Of a DNA stretch of 64,000 nucleotides, positions 24,394 to 34,631 are shown in pieces (the stretch's first letter is position 1; each line of letters opens with the position of its first letter). The stretch spans positions 1,612,001-1,676,000 of the forward strand of contig OZ244931.1 of the NCBI GenBank assembly GCA_965222215.1. Direction: 5' to 3'. The notes below the pieces were generated by a model, which saw nothing but the letters and a program-made list of their open reading frames with translations, did not search any database and had not been told where the DNA came from. Made by a program: the position numbers and the translations under genes. This DNA is from JABJAG01 sp965222215. Its GTDB lineage: Bacteria; Pseudomonadota; Alphaproteobacteria; UBA6615.

Positions 24394-26460
24394 ATGCCGA
24401 CAGTCACGATCGACGGCAACGAGATGGAGGTCCCCGCGGGCATTACCGTGTTGCAGGCCTGCGAGATGGCGGGCGTGGAAATTCCGCGCTTCTGCTACCA
24501 CGAGCGGCTTTCGGTCGCCGGCAACTGCCGCATGTGCCTTGTCGAGGTGTCGCCCGGTCCGCCGAAACCGGCTGCCTCATGCGCGCTGCCCGTCGCGGAC
24601 GGCATGGAGGTCAAGACCGACACCGAGATGGTCCAGAAGGCGCGCAACGGCGTCATGGAATTCCTGCTGATCAACCATCCGCTCGATTGCCCGATCTGCG
24701 ATCAGGGCGGCGAGTGCGACCTGCAGGACCAGGCAATGGCCTATGGCCGCGACGGCTCGCGTTTTCACGAGCACAAGCGCGCGGTCAAGGACAAGCATAT
24801 GGGGCCGCTGGTCAAGACGATCATGACCCGCTGCATCCACTGCACACGCTGTGTGCGGTTCGCGACCGAAATCGCGGGCGTGCCGGAACTCGGCCTGCTG
24901 GGCCGGGGTGAGCATGCCGAGATCACGACCTACCTTGAGAAATCGCTCGATTCCGAACTCAGCGCGAACGTGATTGACCTGTGCCCGGTGGGCGCGCTGA
25001 CCTCGAAGCCCTACGCCTTCGTGTCGCGCCCCTGGGAACTGAAGAAAACCGAATCCGTCGACGTGCTCGATGCGGTTGGCGCGGCGATCCGGGTGGATTC
25101 TCGCCAGACCGAGGTGTTGCGCGTGCTGCCGCGCCTGAACGAGGACGTGAACGAGGAGTGGCTCGCCGACAAGTCGCGTTACGCCTGCGACGGCCTTTCG
25201 CGCCAGCGCCTCGACCGGCCCTATGTGCGCAAGGACGGCAAGCTGCAGGCCGCGAATTGGGACGAGGCCTTCGCCGCGATTGCCGATAAGGCGAAATCCA
25301 CGTCCGGTGACAAGCTCGCGGCCATCGCGGGCGATCTGTGCGATGCCGAATCCATGTTCGCGCTCAAGCAGCTCATGGGCGCGCTTGGTTCGTCGAATAT
25401 CGATTGCCGCCAGGACGGGGCGAAGCTGGATGCCGGCTCGCGCGCGTCCTACATCATGAATTCGACCATCGCCGGTCTCGAAAATGCGGACGCGGTGCTG
25501 CTGGTCGGCACCAACCCGCGCTGGGAAGCGCCGCTGGTGAATACGCGCCTGCGCAAGGCGTGGGTGCAGGGCAATGCCCGCATCGCCGTGGTCGGCCCGC
25601 AGGTCGACCTGACCTATCCGAGCGAATATCTCGGCGCCGGTCCAGATACGCTCCGGCAGATCGTCGACGGCAGCCACGACTTCGCCAACGTTCTCAAGGA
25701 TGCGGAACGTCCGGCCGTAATCGTCGGAATGGGCGCGTTGACACGCGACGACGGCGCGGCGGTTCTCGCGGCCGCGGCGAAGCTCGTCGAGAGCTGCAAC
25801 CTGATCCGCGACGACTGGAACGGTTTCAACGTCCTGCACACGGCTGCCGCCCGCGTCGGCGGTCTCGATCTCGGCTTCGTGCCGGGTGAGGGCGGCCGAG
25901 ATACCGCCGCCATCATCGACGGCGCGCAGGCAGGAGACATCGACATGGTCTACCTGCTCGGCGCGGACGAGGTCGACATGTCGAAGCTCGGCGATGCGTT
26001 CGTCGTCTATCAGGGGCATCACGGCGATGCCGGCGCGCACCGCGCCGACGTGATCCTGCCGGGCGCGGCCTATACGGAAAAGAACGGGACGTATGTGAAC
26101 ACCGAAGGCCGCGTCCAGATCGCGCGCCAGGCCGTCCAGCCGCCGGGTGACGCGCGTGAGGACTGGGCCATCATCCGCGCCCTGTCGGACGCGGTCGGCG
26201 GCGGCCTCGACTATGTGACCCTCGGCGACGTGCGCGCGGCGATGGTTGCCGCCAGCCCGGTGTTCGACCGGGTCGACGAGGTCGTTTCCGCGGCATGGGA
26301 AGGCGCGGGCACCGATGGGCAGATGGGCGACGCGTCCTTCGAGAGCCCCATCGCCAACTACTACATGACGGACCCGATCAGCCGGGCATCGGAAACCATG
26401 GCCGAATGCACGCGCGAGTTCGTGAATGCGGATGGTGAGAGGACCGGCACCGATGGTTGA
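24394..26460 (+). CDS. nuoG: NADH-quinone oxidoreductase subunit G
   Basis: 75-kDa subunit with three clusters in its N-terminal part: a 2Fe-2S ligand set C34, C45, C48 and C63; H95, C99, C102 and C108 (HPLDCPICDQGGEC); and a 4Fe-4S set in TRCIHCTRCVRF with DLCPVGALTS. The rest (about 215-688) is a molybdopterin-oxidoreductase-like domain without cofactor, as is normal for NuoG. It lies 15 bases after nuoF with GGGGGAG in front. Its last 8 bases overlap nuoH. Confidence 0.98.
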   Translation: MPTVTIDGNEMEVPAGITVLQACEMAGVEIPRFCYHERLSVAGNCRMCLVEVSPGPPKPAASCALPVADGMEVKTDTEMVQKARNGVMEFLLINHPLDCPICDQGGECDLQDQAMAYGRDGSRFHEHKRAVKDKHMGPLVKTIMTRCIHCTRCVRFATEIAGVPELGLLGRGEHAEITTYLEKSLDSELSANVIDLCPVGALTSKPYAFVSRPWELKKTESVDVLDAVGAAIRVDSRQTEVLRVLPRLNEDVNEEWLADKSRYACDGLSRQRLDRPYVRKDGKLQAANWDEAFAAIADKAKSTSGDKLAAIAGDLCDAESMFALKQLMGALGSSNIDCRQDGAKLDAGSRASYIMNSTIAGLENADAVLLVGTNPRWEAPLVNTRLRKAWVQGNARIAVVGPQVDLTYPSEYLGAGPDTLRQIVDGSHDFANVLKDAERPAVIVGMGALTRDDGAAVLAAAAKLVESCNLIRDDWNGFNVLHTAAARVGGLDLGFVPGEGGRDTAAIIDGAQAGDIDMVYLLGADEVDMSKLGDAFVVYQGHHGDAGAHRADVILPGAAYTEKNGTYVNTEGRVQIARQAVQPPGDAREDWAIIRALSDAVGGGLDYVTLGDVRAAMVAASPVFDRVDEVVSAAWEGAGTDGQMGDASFESPIANYYMTDPISRASETMAECTREFVNADGERTGTDG

Positions 26461-27472
26461 GTTCTGGTGGTCCTATGGCTGGCCGACGGTCTGGATCGTG
26501 ATCCAGATTCTGTTTCTGCTCGTGCCGCTTCTGCTTGTGGTGGCGTATCTGACCTATGCGGAGCGCAAGGTGATCGGCTTCATGCAGCTGCGCATGGGGC
26601 CGAACGTGGTCGGGCCGTTCGGACTGCTTCAACCGATCGCCGACGCGCTGAAACTCGTCACGAAGGAACTGATCATTCCGACCGGTGCGAACCGGGTGGT
26701 CTTCCTGCTTGCGCCGATGCTGACGTTCATCCTGGCGATGGTCGGATGGGCCGTCATCCCGGTTGCCGAGGGGTGGGTCCTGTCGGACATCAATGTCGGC
26801 ATCCTCTATCTCTTCGCGATCTCTTCGCTCGGCGTCTACGGCATCATCATGGCCGGCTGGGCCTCGAACTCGAAATACCCGTTCCTCGGCGCGCTGCGGT
26901 CGGCGGCCCAGATGGTCTCCTACGAAGTCTCCATCGGCTTCGTCATTATCACCGTGCTGCTCGCGGTCGGCTCGCTGAACCTCTCCGACATCGTTCTGGC
27001 GCAGCAGGACCTCTGGTTCTTCATTCCGCTGCTGCCCATGTTCATCGTGTTCGTCATTTCCGCGCTGGCGGAGACAAACCGCGCGCCGTTCGACCTGCCG
27101 GAAGCCGAAGCGGAACTGGTGACGGGCTACAATGTCGAATATTCCGCGATGGCCTTCGCCCTGTTCTTTCTGGGCGAGTACGCGAATATGGTCCTGATGA
27201 GCGCGATGACCGTCATCCTGTTCCTCGGCGGTTGGCTGCCGCCGCTCGATATCGCGCCTTTTACCTGGGTCCCGGGTGTCGTGTGGTTCGCGCTCAAGGT
27301 CGCGCTGATGCTCTTCGTGTTCCTGTGGGTGCGGGCGACGCTTCCCCGTTTTCGCTATGACCAGCTCATGCGCCTCGGCTGGAAGGTCTTCCTGCCGCTG
27401 TCGCTCGCCTGGGTCGTTATCACCGCCGGTGCCATCGTCGTGTTCGACTGGTACCCGGGCATCGTGAACTAG
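26453..27472 (+). CDS. nuoH: NADH-quinone oxidoreductase subunit H
   Basis: Membrane subunit that joins the peripheral arm and forms the quinone entrance; eight hydrophobic helices over 339 residues. It shows AERKVIGFMQLRMGPNVVGP, the GWASNSKYPFLGALRSAAQ loop and AETNRAPFDLPEAEAELV, all diagnostic. The ATG at 26453 follows GAGAGGA; an earlier in-frame start lies inside nuoG and is not used. Confidence 0.98.
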   Translation: MVEFWWSYGWPTVWIVIQILFLLVPLLLVVAYLTYAERKVIGFMQLRMGPNVVGPFGLLQPIADALKLVTKELIIPTGANRVVFLLAPMLTFILAMVGWAVIPVAEGWVLSDINVGILYLFAISSLGVYGIIMAGWASNSKYPFLGALRSAAQMVSYEVSIGFVIITVLLAVGSLNLSDIVLAQQDLWFFIPLLPMFIVFVISALAETNRAPFDLPEAEAELVTGYNVEYSAMAFALFFLGEYANMVLMSAMTVILFLGGWLPPLDIAPFTWVPGVVWFALKVALMLFVFLWVRATLPRFRYDQLMRLGWKVFLPLSLAWVVITAGAIVVFDWYPGIVN

Positions 27473-27491
27473 GGCACAGGGAGAGACCGAC

Positions 27492-27980
27492 ATGGCCATG
27501 CTCGACCGTACTGCCCGCTCGCTGCTCCTCGGCGAAATCGCCGCCGGCATGTGGCTGACCCTGAAGTATTTCTTCAAGCCCAAGGTGACGGTGAACTACC
27601 CCTACGAGAAGGGGCCGCTCAGCCCGCGTTTCCGTGGCGAACACGCGCTGCGCCGTTACCCGAACGGCGAGGAACGCTGCATCGCCTGCAAGCTTTGCGA
27701 GGCGATCTGCCCGGCGCAGGCAATCACCATTGAGGCGGAGCCCCGCGAGGACAATTCGCGGCGCACGACGCGCTACGACATCGACATGACCAAGTGCATC
27801 TACTGCGGCTTCTGTGAGGAAGCATGCCCGGTGGATGCCATCGTGGAGGGGCCGAACTTCGAGTTCGCGACCGAGACCCGCGAGGAACTCATGTACGACA
27901 AGGACAAGCTCCTCGCGAACGGCGATCGCTGGGAATCCGAAATCGCAACGGCGCTCGCCGCCGACGCGCCGTATCGCTAG
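27492..27980 (+). CDS. nuoI: NADH-quinone oxidoreductase subunit I
   Basis: Ferredoxin-like subunit with two 4Fe-4S clusters (N6a and N6b). Ligands are C63, C66, C69 and C73 in CIACKLCEAICP and C102, C105, C108 and C112 in CIYCGFCEEACP. 162 residues. The N-terminal amphipathic segment (MWLTLKYFF) anchors it to the membrane arm. Start ATG with GGGAGAGA in front. Confidence 0.98.
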   Translation: MAMLDRTARSLLLGEIAAGMWLTLKYFFKPKVTVNYPYEKGPLSPRFRGEHALRRYPNGEERCIACKLCEAICPAQAITIEAEPREDNSRRTTRYDIDMTKCIYCGFCEEACPVDAIVEGPNFEFATETREELMYDKDKLLANGDRWESEIATALAADAPYR

Positions 27981-28001
27981 GCCGGGCAGGGGGAAACACA
28001 C

Positions 28002-28616
28002 GTGGTCGTTCAAGCGCTCGCTTTTTATCTCTTTGCGTTCGTCGCCATTGCGTCGGGCGTGATGGTGATTTCGGCGCGCAATCCCGTGCATTCGGTACTG
28101 TTTCTGATTCTCGCCTTCTTCAACGCGGCGGGGCTGTTCGTGCTGGTCGGGGCGGAGTTCATCGCGATGATCCTGGTGATCGTCTATGTCGGCGCCGTGG
28201 CGGTGCTGTTCCTGTTCGTCGTGATGATGCTGGACATCAATTTCGCCGAACTGCGCGAAGGCTTTCTGCAATACCTGCCGATCGGTGCGCTGATCGGCAT
28301 CATTCTCGCGGCCGAGCTCATCCTGGTGTTCGGAAGCTGGGTGATCGCTCCGGAGGCCGCGCAGACATTTGCCGCGGCGGCGCCCGCGCCGGGTGACGTG
28401 ACGAACACGCACGCGCTCGGACGGTTGATCTATACCGAATATGTCTACCTGTTCCAGGCGTCCGGCCTGGTGCTGCTGGTTGCCATGATCGGCGCCATCG
28501 TCCTGACCCTTCGCCACCGCCCCGACGTGCGGCGGCAAAAGATTTCCGACCAGGTGGACCGCAAGCGCGAGGACGTGATCGAAATCCGCGACGTGACCAC
28601 GGGGAGCGGCGTGTGA
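28002..28616 (+). CDS. nuoJ: NADH-quinone oxidoreductase subunit J
   Basis: Membrane subunit of 204 residues with five expected helices. It has SARNPVHSVLFLILAF and the AVAVLFLFVVMMLDI pi-bulge helix typical of NuoJ. GTG start with CAGGGGGAAA in front. A charged C-terminal tail (about 172-204) lies in the cytoplasm. Its stop overlaps the nuoK ATG by one base. Confidence 0.97.
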   Translation: MVVQALAFYLFAFVAIASGVMVISARNPVHSVLFLILAFFNAAGLFVLVGAEFIAMILVIVYVGAVAVLFLFVVMMLDINFAELREGFLQYLPIGALIGIILAAELILVFGSWVIAPEAAQTFAAAAPAPGDVTNTHALGRLIYTEYVYLFQASGLVLLVAMIGAIVLTLRHRPDVRRQKISDQVDRKREDVIEIRDVTTGSGV

Positions 28617-28927
28617 TGCTTGAAATCGGCCTCGCTCACTATCTCACTGTCGGCGCGATCCTCTTCACGCTCGGCATTTTCGGGATCTTCCTGAACCGGA
28701 AGAACGTGATCATCATCCTGATGTCCGTCGAACTGATGCTGCTCGCGGTGAACATCAACTTCATCGCCTTCTCCGCGCATCTGGGCGACCTCGTCGGCCA
28801 GATCTTCGCGATGTTCGTGCTGACCGTCGCGGCCGCCGAGGCGGCCATCGGGTTGGCGATCCTCGTCGTCTACTTCCGCAACCGCGGTTCCATCGCGGTC
28901 GAAGACATCAACATGATGAAGGGCTGA
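28616..28927 (+). CDS. nuoK: NADH-quinone oxidoreductase subunit K
   Basis: Three-helix membrane subunit, 103 residues. The two buried glutamates used in proton transfer lie in MSVELMLLAVNINF and VAAAEAAIGLAILV. The ATG at 28616 is preferred over the GTG just before it because GGGAG is then well spaced. Confidence 0.97.
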   Translation: MLEIGLAHYLTVGAILFTLGIFGIFLNRKNVIIILMSVELMLLAVNINFIAFSAHLGDLVGQIFAMFVLTVAAAEAAIGLAILVVYFRNRGSIAVEDINMMKG

Positions 28928-28934
28928 CGGGGTA

Positions 28935-30881
28935 ATGGTCGAACTCGCGATCTTCCTGCCGCTGATCGGCGGCGTCGTCGCCGGGCTCTTCGGAACCCGC
29001 ATGGGCGACCGCGCGTCGCAGCTCGTGACCGTGATCCCGATGCTGATCGCGGCCGTGCTGTCATGCGTCCTGTTGTGGCAGGTCGGGATTGCCGGCGTCG
29101 AGATGGACACGGTGCGCCTGTTCACCTGGATCAAGTCCGGCACGCTGGAGCTGAGCTGGGCACTGCGGTTCGACACCCTGACCGCCGTGATGGTGTTCGT
29201 GGTCAACGTCGTGTCGTCGATGGTGCATGTCTATTCCGTCGGCTATATGTCTCACGACCCGCACAAACCGCGGTTCATGGCGTATCTCAGCCTGTTTACC
29301 TTCTTCATGCTGTCGCTCGTGACCGCCGATAACTTCGTCCAGATGTTCTTCGGCTGGGAAGGCGTCGGCCTGATGTCCTACCTGCTGATCGGCTTCTGGT
29401 TCGGGCGGCCGTCGGCGAACGCGGCGGCGATCAAGGCTTTCGTCGTCAACCGTGTCGGCGATTTCGGCTTCATGCTGGGCATCTTCGGCGTGTTCTTCGT
29501 GTTCGGCACGCTCGACTTCGATGCCGTCTTCCGCGCGGTGCCGGATATCGCCGGGCAGTCGTTCGTGTTCCTCAGCATGGATGTCGACATCCTGACGACG
29601 CTCTGCCTGCTGCTGTTCATCGGCGCGATGGGCAAGTCGGCGCAGATCGGCCTGCACACCTGGCTGCCCGACGCGATGGAGGGGCCGACGCCGGTCTCCG
29701 CGCTGATCCACGCCGCGACCATGGTGACCGCGGGCGTGTTCATGGTGGCGCGGCTGTCGCCGATGTTCGAATTCGCGCCGGATGCACTGGTGGTCGTGAC
29801 CATCGTCGGCGCGACCACGGCGTTCTTCGCCGCGACGATCGGCCTGACCCAGTGGGACATCAAACGGGTTATCGCCTATTCGACCTGCTCCCAGCTGGGC
29901 TACATGTTCTTTGCGCTCGGGGTCGGGGCCTATCCGGCGGCGATCTTCCACCTGATGACCCACGCCTTCTTCAAGGCGCTCCTGTTCCTCGGCGCGGGCA
30001 GCGTGATCCACGGCATGGATGACGAGCAGGACATGCGCCAGATGGGCGGGCTTTACCCGAAGATGAAAGTGACGGCGTCACTTATGTGGATCGGTTCTCT
30101 TGCGCTGGCCGGCGTCGGGATTCCTCTTTTGGGTGTCGGTTTTGCCGGCTTCTATTCCAAGGACATTATCCTGGAATCGGCCTTCGCCGCGCACACCGGC
30201 GCGGGCCAGTACGCCTTCTGGTTTGGCATTTTCGCGGCCCTGATGACGGCTTTCTATTCGTGGCGTCTGCTGTTCCTGACCTTCCACGGAAGAACCCGCG
30301 CGGATGAGCACACCTACGACCACGCGCACGAATCCCCGCCTGTGATGATCGTGCCGCTGCTAGTGCTCGCCATGGGGGCGATCTTCTCGGGCTATCTCGC
30401 CTACGAGTATTTCGTCGGCCATCACATGGACGACTTCTGGGGCGCTTCGATCCTGATGCTGACCGACATCATCGAGGAAGCCCACCATGTACCGAAGTGG
30501 GTCAAGATCCTGCCCATCGCGGTCGGCGTGATCGGTATCCTGGGCGCCTTCGTGATGTACATGATGAAGCCCAACTGGCCCGCTGCGTTCGTGGCCCGGA
30601 TCAAGCCGGTCCACACCTTCGTCTACAACAAGTGGTTCTTCGACGAACTCTACGACCGGATCTTCGTGCGCCCGGCCTTCGTTCTCGGCCGCGGTCTCTG
30701 GAAGTCGGGTGACGGTTCCGTGATCGACGGGGTGGGGCCCGACGGGATTGCCGCCGCGACGAAGAATCTCGCGGGCCGCGCGAGCCGACTTCAGTCAGGC
30801 TACGTCTACCACTACGCGTTTGCCATGCTGATCGGGCTTGTGCTGTTCGCGACCTGGTTCCTCTTCGGGTTCTTCCGGTAG
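28935..30881 (+). CDS. nuoL: NADH-quinone oxidoreductase subunit L
   Basis: Largest antiporter-like proton-pumping subunit, 648 residues with about 16 helices and the long lateral helix near the C-terminus. Marks include FFGWEGVGLMSYLLIGFW, KSAQIGLHTWLPDAMEGP (with the key lysine), HAATMVTAGVFM and LMTHAFFKALLFLGAGSVIH. Lies 7 bases after nuoK. Confidence 0.98.
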   Translation: MVELAIFLPLIGGVVAGLFGTRMGDRASQLVTVIPMLIAAVLSCVLLWQVGIAGVEMDTVRLFTWIKSGTLELSWALRFDTLTAVMVFVVNVVSSMVHVYSVGYMSHDPHKPRFMAYLSLFTFFMLSLVTADNFVQMFFGWEGVGLMSYLLIGFWFGRPSANAAAIKAFVVNRVGDFGFMLGIFGVFFVFGTLDFDAVFRAVPDIAGQSFVFLSMDVDILTTLCLLLFIGAMGKSAQIGLHTWLPDAMEGPTPVSALIHAATMVTAGVFMVARLSPMFEFAPDALVVVTIVGATTAFFAATIGLTQWDIKRVIAYSTCSQLGYMFFALGVGAYPAAIFHLMTHAFFKALLFLGAGSVIHGMDDEQDMRQMGGLYPKMKVTASLMWIGSLALAGVGIPLLGVGFAGFYSKDIILESAFAAHTGAGQYAFWFGIFAALMTAFYSWRLLFLTFHGRTRADEHTYDHAHESPPVMIVPLLVLAMGAIFSGYLAYEYFVGHHMDDFWGASILMLTDIIEEAHHVPKWVKILPIAVGVIGILGAFVMYMMKPNWPAAFVARIKPVHTFVYNKWFFDELYDRIFVRPAFVLGRGLWKSGDGSVIDGVGPDGIAAATKNLAGRASRLQSGYVYHYAFAMLIGLVLFATWFLFGFFR

Positions 30882-30893
30882 GAGCGGCGCATC

Positions 30894-32408
30894 ATGGAAT
30901 CATTCCCGATCCTGTCCCTGACGACGTTCCTGCCGCTGGTCGGCGTGCTGTTCATTCTGCTCGTGCGCGGGGAAGAGCATGTCGTGGCGCGCAACGCCCG
31001 CTGGGCGGCGCTGTGGACTTCGCTCGCGACCTTCGTGATCAGCCTGTTGCTGTGGATCAACTTCGACCCGACGACGGCCGACTTCCAGTTCGTCGAGAAG
31101 TTCGAGTGGCTGCCCCAGTTCAACATCGCCTACCACATGGGCATCGACGGGATTTCGCTGTTCTTCGTGATCCTGTCGACCTTCCTGACGCCGATCTGTG
31201 TGCTTGCGTCCTGGAAAGCCGTTACCCACCGGGTGAAGGAATACATGATCGCCTTCCTCGTCCTCGAGACGATGATGGTCGGCACCTTCGCGGCCCTCGA
31301 CTTCGTGATGTTCTACATCTTCTTCGAGGCGGTCCTGATCCCGATGTTCATCATCATCGGCGTGTGGGGCGGGCCGCGTCGCGTCTACTCGGCGTTCAAG
31401 TTCTTCCTCTACACGCTGGCGGGCTCGGTCCTGCTGCTGGCGGCGATCCTTGCGCTCTATTTCGATGCGGGCACGACGGATATCCCGACCCTGATCGCGC
31501 ATTCCGTCCCCGCCGAGATGCAGACCTGGCTGTGGCTGGCTTTCTTTGCGTCGTTCGCGGTCAAGATGCCCATGTGGCCGGTGCACACCTGGCTGCCGGA
31601 CGCCCATGTGGAAGCGCCGACGGCCGGTTCGGTGATCCTGGCCGGTGTGCTCCTGAAGATGGGCGGTTACGGATTCCTGCGGTTCTCCCTGCCGATGCTG
31701 CCGATCGCGTCGGAGCAGTTCGTCCCGCTGATCTACACGCTGTCGGTGATCGCGATCATCTACACCTCGCTCGTCGCGCTGGCGCAGGAGGACATGAAGA
31801 AGCTGATCGCCTATTCGTCCGTCGCGCATATGGGTTTTGTGACTATCGGTATTTTCACCGCGACCCAGCAGGGTATCGACGGCGCGATGTTCCAGATGAT
31901 CAGCCATGGCATCGTTTCCGCCGCGCTGTTCCTGTGCGTGGGCGTGATCTACGACCGTGAGCACAGCCGCGAGATCTCGCACTACGGTGGGTTGGTCGAG
32001 CGAATGCCGAAATACGCCTTCGTGTTCATGGTGTTCATGCTCGGTTCGGTCGGTCTCCCGGGCACCAGCGGTTTTGTCGGTGAGTTCCTTGTGCTGGTCG
32101 GTACGTTCCAGGACAACACGTGGGTGGCGATGTTCGCGGCGACCGGTGTGATCCTCGGTGCGGCCTACATGCTCTATCTCTACCGACGCGTCGTGTTCGG
32201 AAAACTGGAGAAGGATCATCTCAAGCAGATCCTCGATCTGGAGCCGCGCGAGATGGCGATCTTTGCGCCGCTGGTCGTGCTCGTGATCTGGATGGGCGTC
32301 TGGCCCGACCCCTTCCTCAGTGTGTTCGACGCAAGCGTGTCGAACCTGTTGCAGAACTATCAGTCGGCGCTCGCCGCCGGTGACGCGCTCAACGTGGCGG
32401 GACGCTAG
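30894..32408 (+). CDS. nuoM: NADH-quinone oxidoreductase subunit M
   Basis: Antiporter-like proton-pumping subunit, 504 residues. It has MFYIFFEAVLIPMFIIIG (with the conserved Glu), KMPMWPVHTWLPDAHVEAP, VILAGVLLKMGGYGFLRF and KKLIAYSSVAHMGFV. The ATG is 12 bases after the nuoL stop with GGAGCGG in front. Confidence 0.98.
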   Translation: MESFPILSLTTFLPLVGVLFILLVRGEEHVVARNARWAALWTSLATFVISLLLWINFDPTTADFQFVEKFEWLPQFNIAYHMGIDGISLFFVILSTFLTPICVLASWKAVTHRVKEYMIAFLVLETMMVGTFAALDFVMFYIFFEAVLIPMFIIIGVWGGPRRVYSAFKFFLYTLAGSVLLLAAILALYFDAGTTDIPTLIAHSVPAEMQTWLWLAFFASFAVKMPMWPVHTWLPDAHVEAPTAGSVILAGVLLKMGGYGFLRFSLPMLPIASEQFVPLIYTLSVIAIIYTSLVALAQEDMKKLIAYSSVAHMGFVTIGIFTATQQGIDGAMFQMISHGIVSAALFLCVGVIYDREHSREISHYGGLVERMPKYAFVFMVFMLGSVGLPGTSGFVGEFLVLVGTFQDNTWVAMFAATGVILGAAYMLYLYRRVVFGKLEKDHLKQILDLEPREMAIFAPLVVLVIWMGVWPDPFLSVFDASVSNLLQNYQSALAAGDALNVAGR

Positions 32409-32410
32409 TC

Positions 32411-33856
32411 ATGAATATCGCTGCCGATCTCGCTGCTATCTGGCCCGAACTCTTCGTTGCGGTTGCCGCAATGGTTCTCCTGATGTTCGGCGCGTTTCGG
32501 AATGAGAACTCCGCCCGTCCCGCGTCATGGCTGGCCGTCGGTGTTCTGGTCGTGGCCGGGCTGCTCGTCCTGGCCGGACCGGCGGGCACCACCATTGCCT
32601 TCGGCGGACAGTTCACCGTCGACGAGTTTGCGGTCTTTACCAAGGTCCTGCTCATTGTCGGGGCGGCGCTCACCCTTATCCTCGCCGTGCCGTTCAACCT
32701 GCGAGAGGGCATCGACCAGTTCGAGTATCCGATCCTGATCCTGTTTGCCGTCCTCGGCATGATGATGATGGTATCGGCCAACGACCTCATCGCACTTTAC
32801 ATCGGGATCGAACTTCAGAGCCTCGCGCTCTATGTGGTCGCGGCCATCCGCCGGGACACGCTGCGATCCTCGGAAGCGGGGCTGAAGTATTTCGTGCTGG
32901 GCGCGTTGAGCTCGGGAATCCTGCTCTACGGCATGTCGCTGGTCTACGGCTTCGCCGGCACGACGAATTTCGGGGCGCTGGCCCAGCTCTTCGTGAGCAA
33001 TGACGGCGCGTCCATCGGCGCTGTGATCGGTATCGTGTTTGTGGCCGCGGGCCTCGCGTTCAAGGTCTCCGCGGTGCCGTTCCACATGTGGACGCCGGAC
33101 GTATACGAGGGCGCGCCGACGCCGGTCACCGCCTTTTTCTCGATCGCGCCCAAGATCGCGGCGATCGCGCTCTTCGCCCGCGTCATGCTGGAGCCGTTCG
33201 GCGCGCTCGTCCTCGAATGGCAGCAGGTGATCTGGTTCATCTCGCTGGCCTCCATGATCCTGGGCTCTTTCGCGGCCATCGTGCAGACCAATATCAAACG
33301 TCTGATGGCCTACAGTTCCATCGGTCACATGGGTTTTGTCCTCGTCGGCCTCGCGGCCGGCACCCAGGAGGGCGTGACGGGCCTTTTGGTCTACCTGACG
33401 ATCTACCTGTTCATGAACGTGGGCACATTCGGCTGCATCCTGGCGATGCGCCGGCAGGGCCAGATGGTGGAGGACATCGACGAACTGGCCGGTCTCAGCA
33501 AGACCAATCCGCTGATGGCGGGCGCGCTACTTATCTTCATGTTCTCGATGGCGGGCATCCCGCCGCTGGGCGGTTTCTTCGCGAAGTTCTTCGTGTTCCG
33601 GGCGGCGATCAACGCGGAATTGTATGTGCTGACGGTCGTCGGCCTCCTCGCCAGCGTGGTCGGGGCCTTCTACTACCTGCGTATCATCAAGCTGATGTAC
33701 ATCGACGAGCCGGCCGATGCCTTCGATGGCGGCCTCGGCCGTGAAACCCGCGCGATCATCGCGGTGATGGCCGTTGTAACGGTCTTCTTCTTCATCGGGC
33801 TCGCGCCTGTCCTGTCGGGCGCCGAGGCCGCGGCGGCGGTCCTGTTCGCCGCATGA
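32411..33856 (+). CDS. nuoN: NADH-quinone oxidoreductase subunit N
   Basis: Third antiporter-like subunit, 481 residues. It shows LIALYIGIELQSLALYV with the conserved Glu, GLAFKVSAVPFHMWTPDVYE with the central Lys, and IKRLMAYSSIGHMGFVLVG. Starts 2 bases after nuoM. Its stop overlaps the birA ATG by four bases, so birA is tied to this operon. Confidence 0.98.
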   Translation: MNIAADLAAIWPELFVAVAAMVLLMFGAFRNENSARPASWLAVGVLVVAGLLVLAGPAGTTIAFGGQFTVDEFAVFTKVLLIVGAALTLILAVPFNLREGIDQFEYPILILFAVLGMMMMVSANDLIALYIGIELQSLALYVVAAIRRDTLRSSEAGLKYFVLGALSSGILLYGMSLVYGFAGTTNFGALAQLFVSNDGASIGAVIGIVFVAAGLAFKVSAVPFHMWTPDVYEGAPTPVTAFFSIAPKIAAIALFARVMLEPFGALVLEWQQVIWFISLASMILGSFAAIVQTNIKRLMAYSSIGHMGFVLVGLAAGTQEGVTGLLVYLTIYLFMNVGTFGCILAMRRQGQMVEDIDELAGLSKTNPLMAGALLIFMFSMAGIPPLGGFFAKFFVFRAAINAELYVLTVVGLLASVVGAFYYLRIIKLMYIDEPADAFDGGLGRETRAIIAVMAVVTVFFFIGLAPVLSGAEAAAAVLFAA

Positions 33857-34611
33857 CGCGAACACCGGAGGTGCCGCCCGGCTGGCGGCTTATCTCACAT
33901 GACAGTCTGGGGAGCACCAGCGAGGAGGCCAAACGCCTCGCGTCGGAAGGTGCCCCCGATCGCACGGTTGTCTGGTCGCGCGAACAGACAGCGGGCCGGG
34001 GCCGCCACGGGCGAAGCTGGACGTCGCCACGCGGAAATCTATACACGTCGATCCTGCTGCGCCCGGATTGCCCTGTCTCGGACGCCGCCCAGCTCGGTTT
34101 TGTGGTTGGGGTGGCCGTAGCAAAGGCCGTTCGCACCGCTTCGGGGGTCCCGGCGGTCCTGAAGTGGCCGAATGATCTGCTGGCGAACGGCAGGAAGATC
34201 GCGGGTATTCTGCTTGATAGTTCGGGGGGGCAATCCGGGGTTGCCGATTGGGTGATCGCGGGCGTGGGCGTCAATGTGACCAGCCATCCCGAAGAACTGC
34301 AGGATGCAGGCGATCTTGTGTCGCAGGGCTATACAGGTGCGGTGGAAGATCTTCTGGAGCTGTATCTTGGGGGTCTGGAGGCGGAACTGAGGATCTGGCG
34401 GGAAAAAGGTTTCGCGGCGACCCGTGAGCGCTGGGCCGAAATGGCTTTGCCGGTCGGAACACCGCTCTCGGTCAAACTGCCGGACGGTCCGGTTGAGGGC
34501 CGGTTCGACGGGCTCGACGAAGCTGGTAGTCTCCTGCTGCGCCGCGAAAGCGAAGTTTTGCGGGTATCAGTCGGTGATGTCTTTCCACTCGTCACGCCGT
34601 CCGCGGCCTGA
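33853..34611 (+). CDS. birA: Biotin-[acetyl-CoA-carboxylase] ligase
   Basis: Joins biotin to the carboxyl-carrier lysine of biotin enzymes via biotinyl-AMP. GRGRHGRSW at 49-57 is the biotinyl-AMP loop, followed by KWPNDLLANGRKIAGIL. There is no N-terminal helix-turn-helix, so this is a monofunctional ligase without repressor role. The C-terminal SH3-like cap is present. 252 residues. ATGA overlap with nuoN. Confidence 0.96.
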   Translation: MTRTPEVPPGWRLISHDSLGSTSEEAKRLASEGAPDRTVVWSREQTAGRGRHGRSWTSPRGNLYTSILLRPDCPVSDAAQLGFVVGVAVAKAVRTASGVPAVLKWPNDLLANGRKIAGILLDSSGGQSGVADWVIAGVGVNVTSHPEELQDAGDLVSQGYTGAVEDLLELYLGGLEAELRIWREKGFAATRERWAEMALPVGTPLSVKLPDGPVEGRFDGLDEAGSLLLRRESEVLRVSVGDVFPLVTPSAA

Positions 34612-34631
34612 ATCTAGCCTGGAGAAACGCA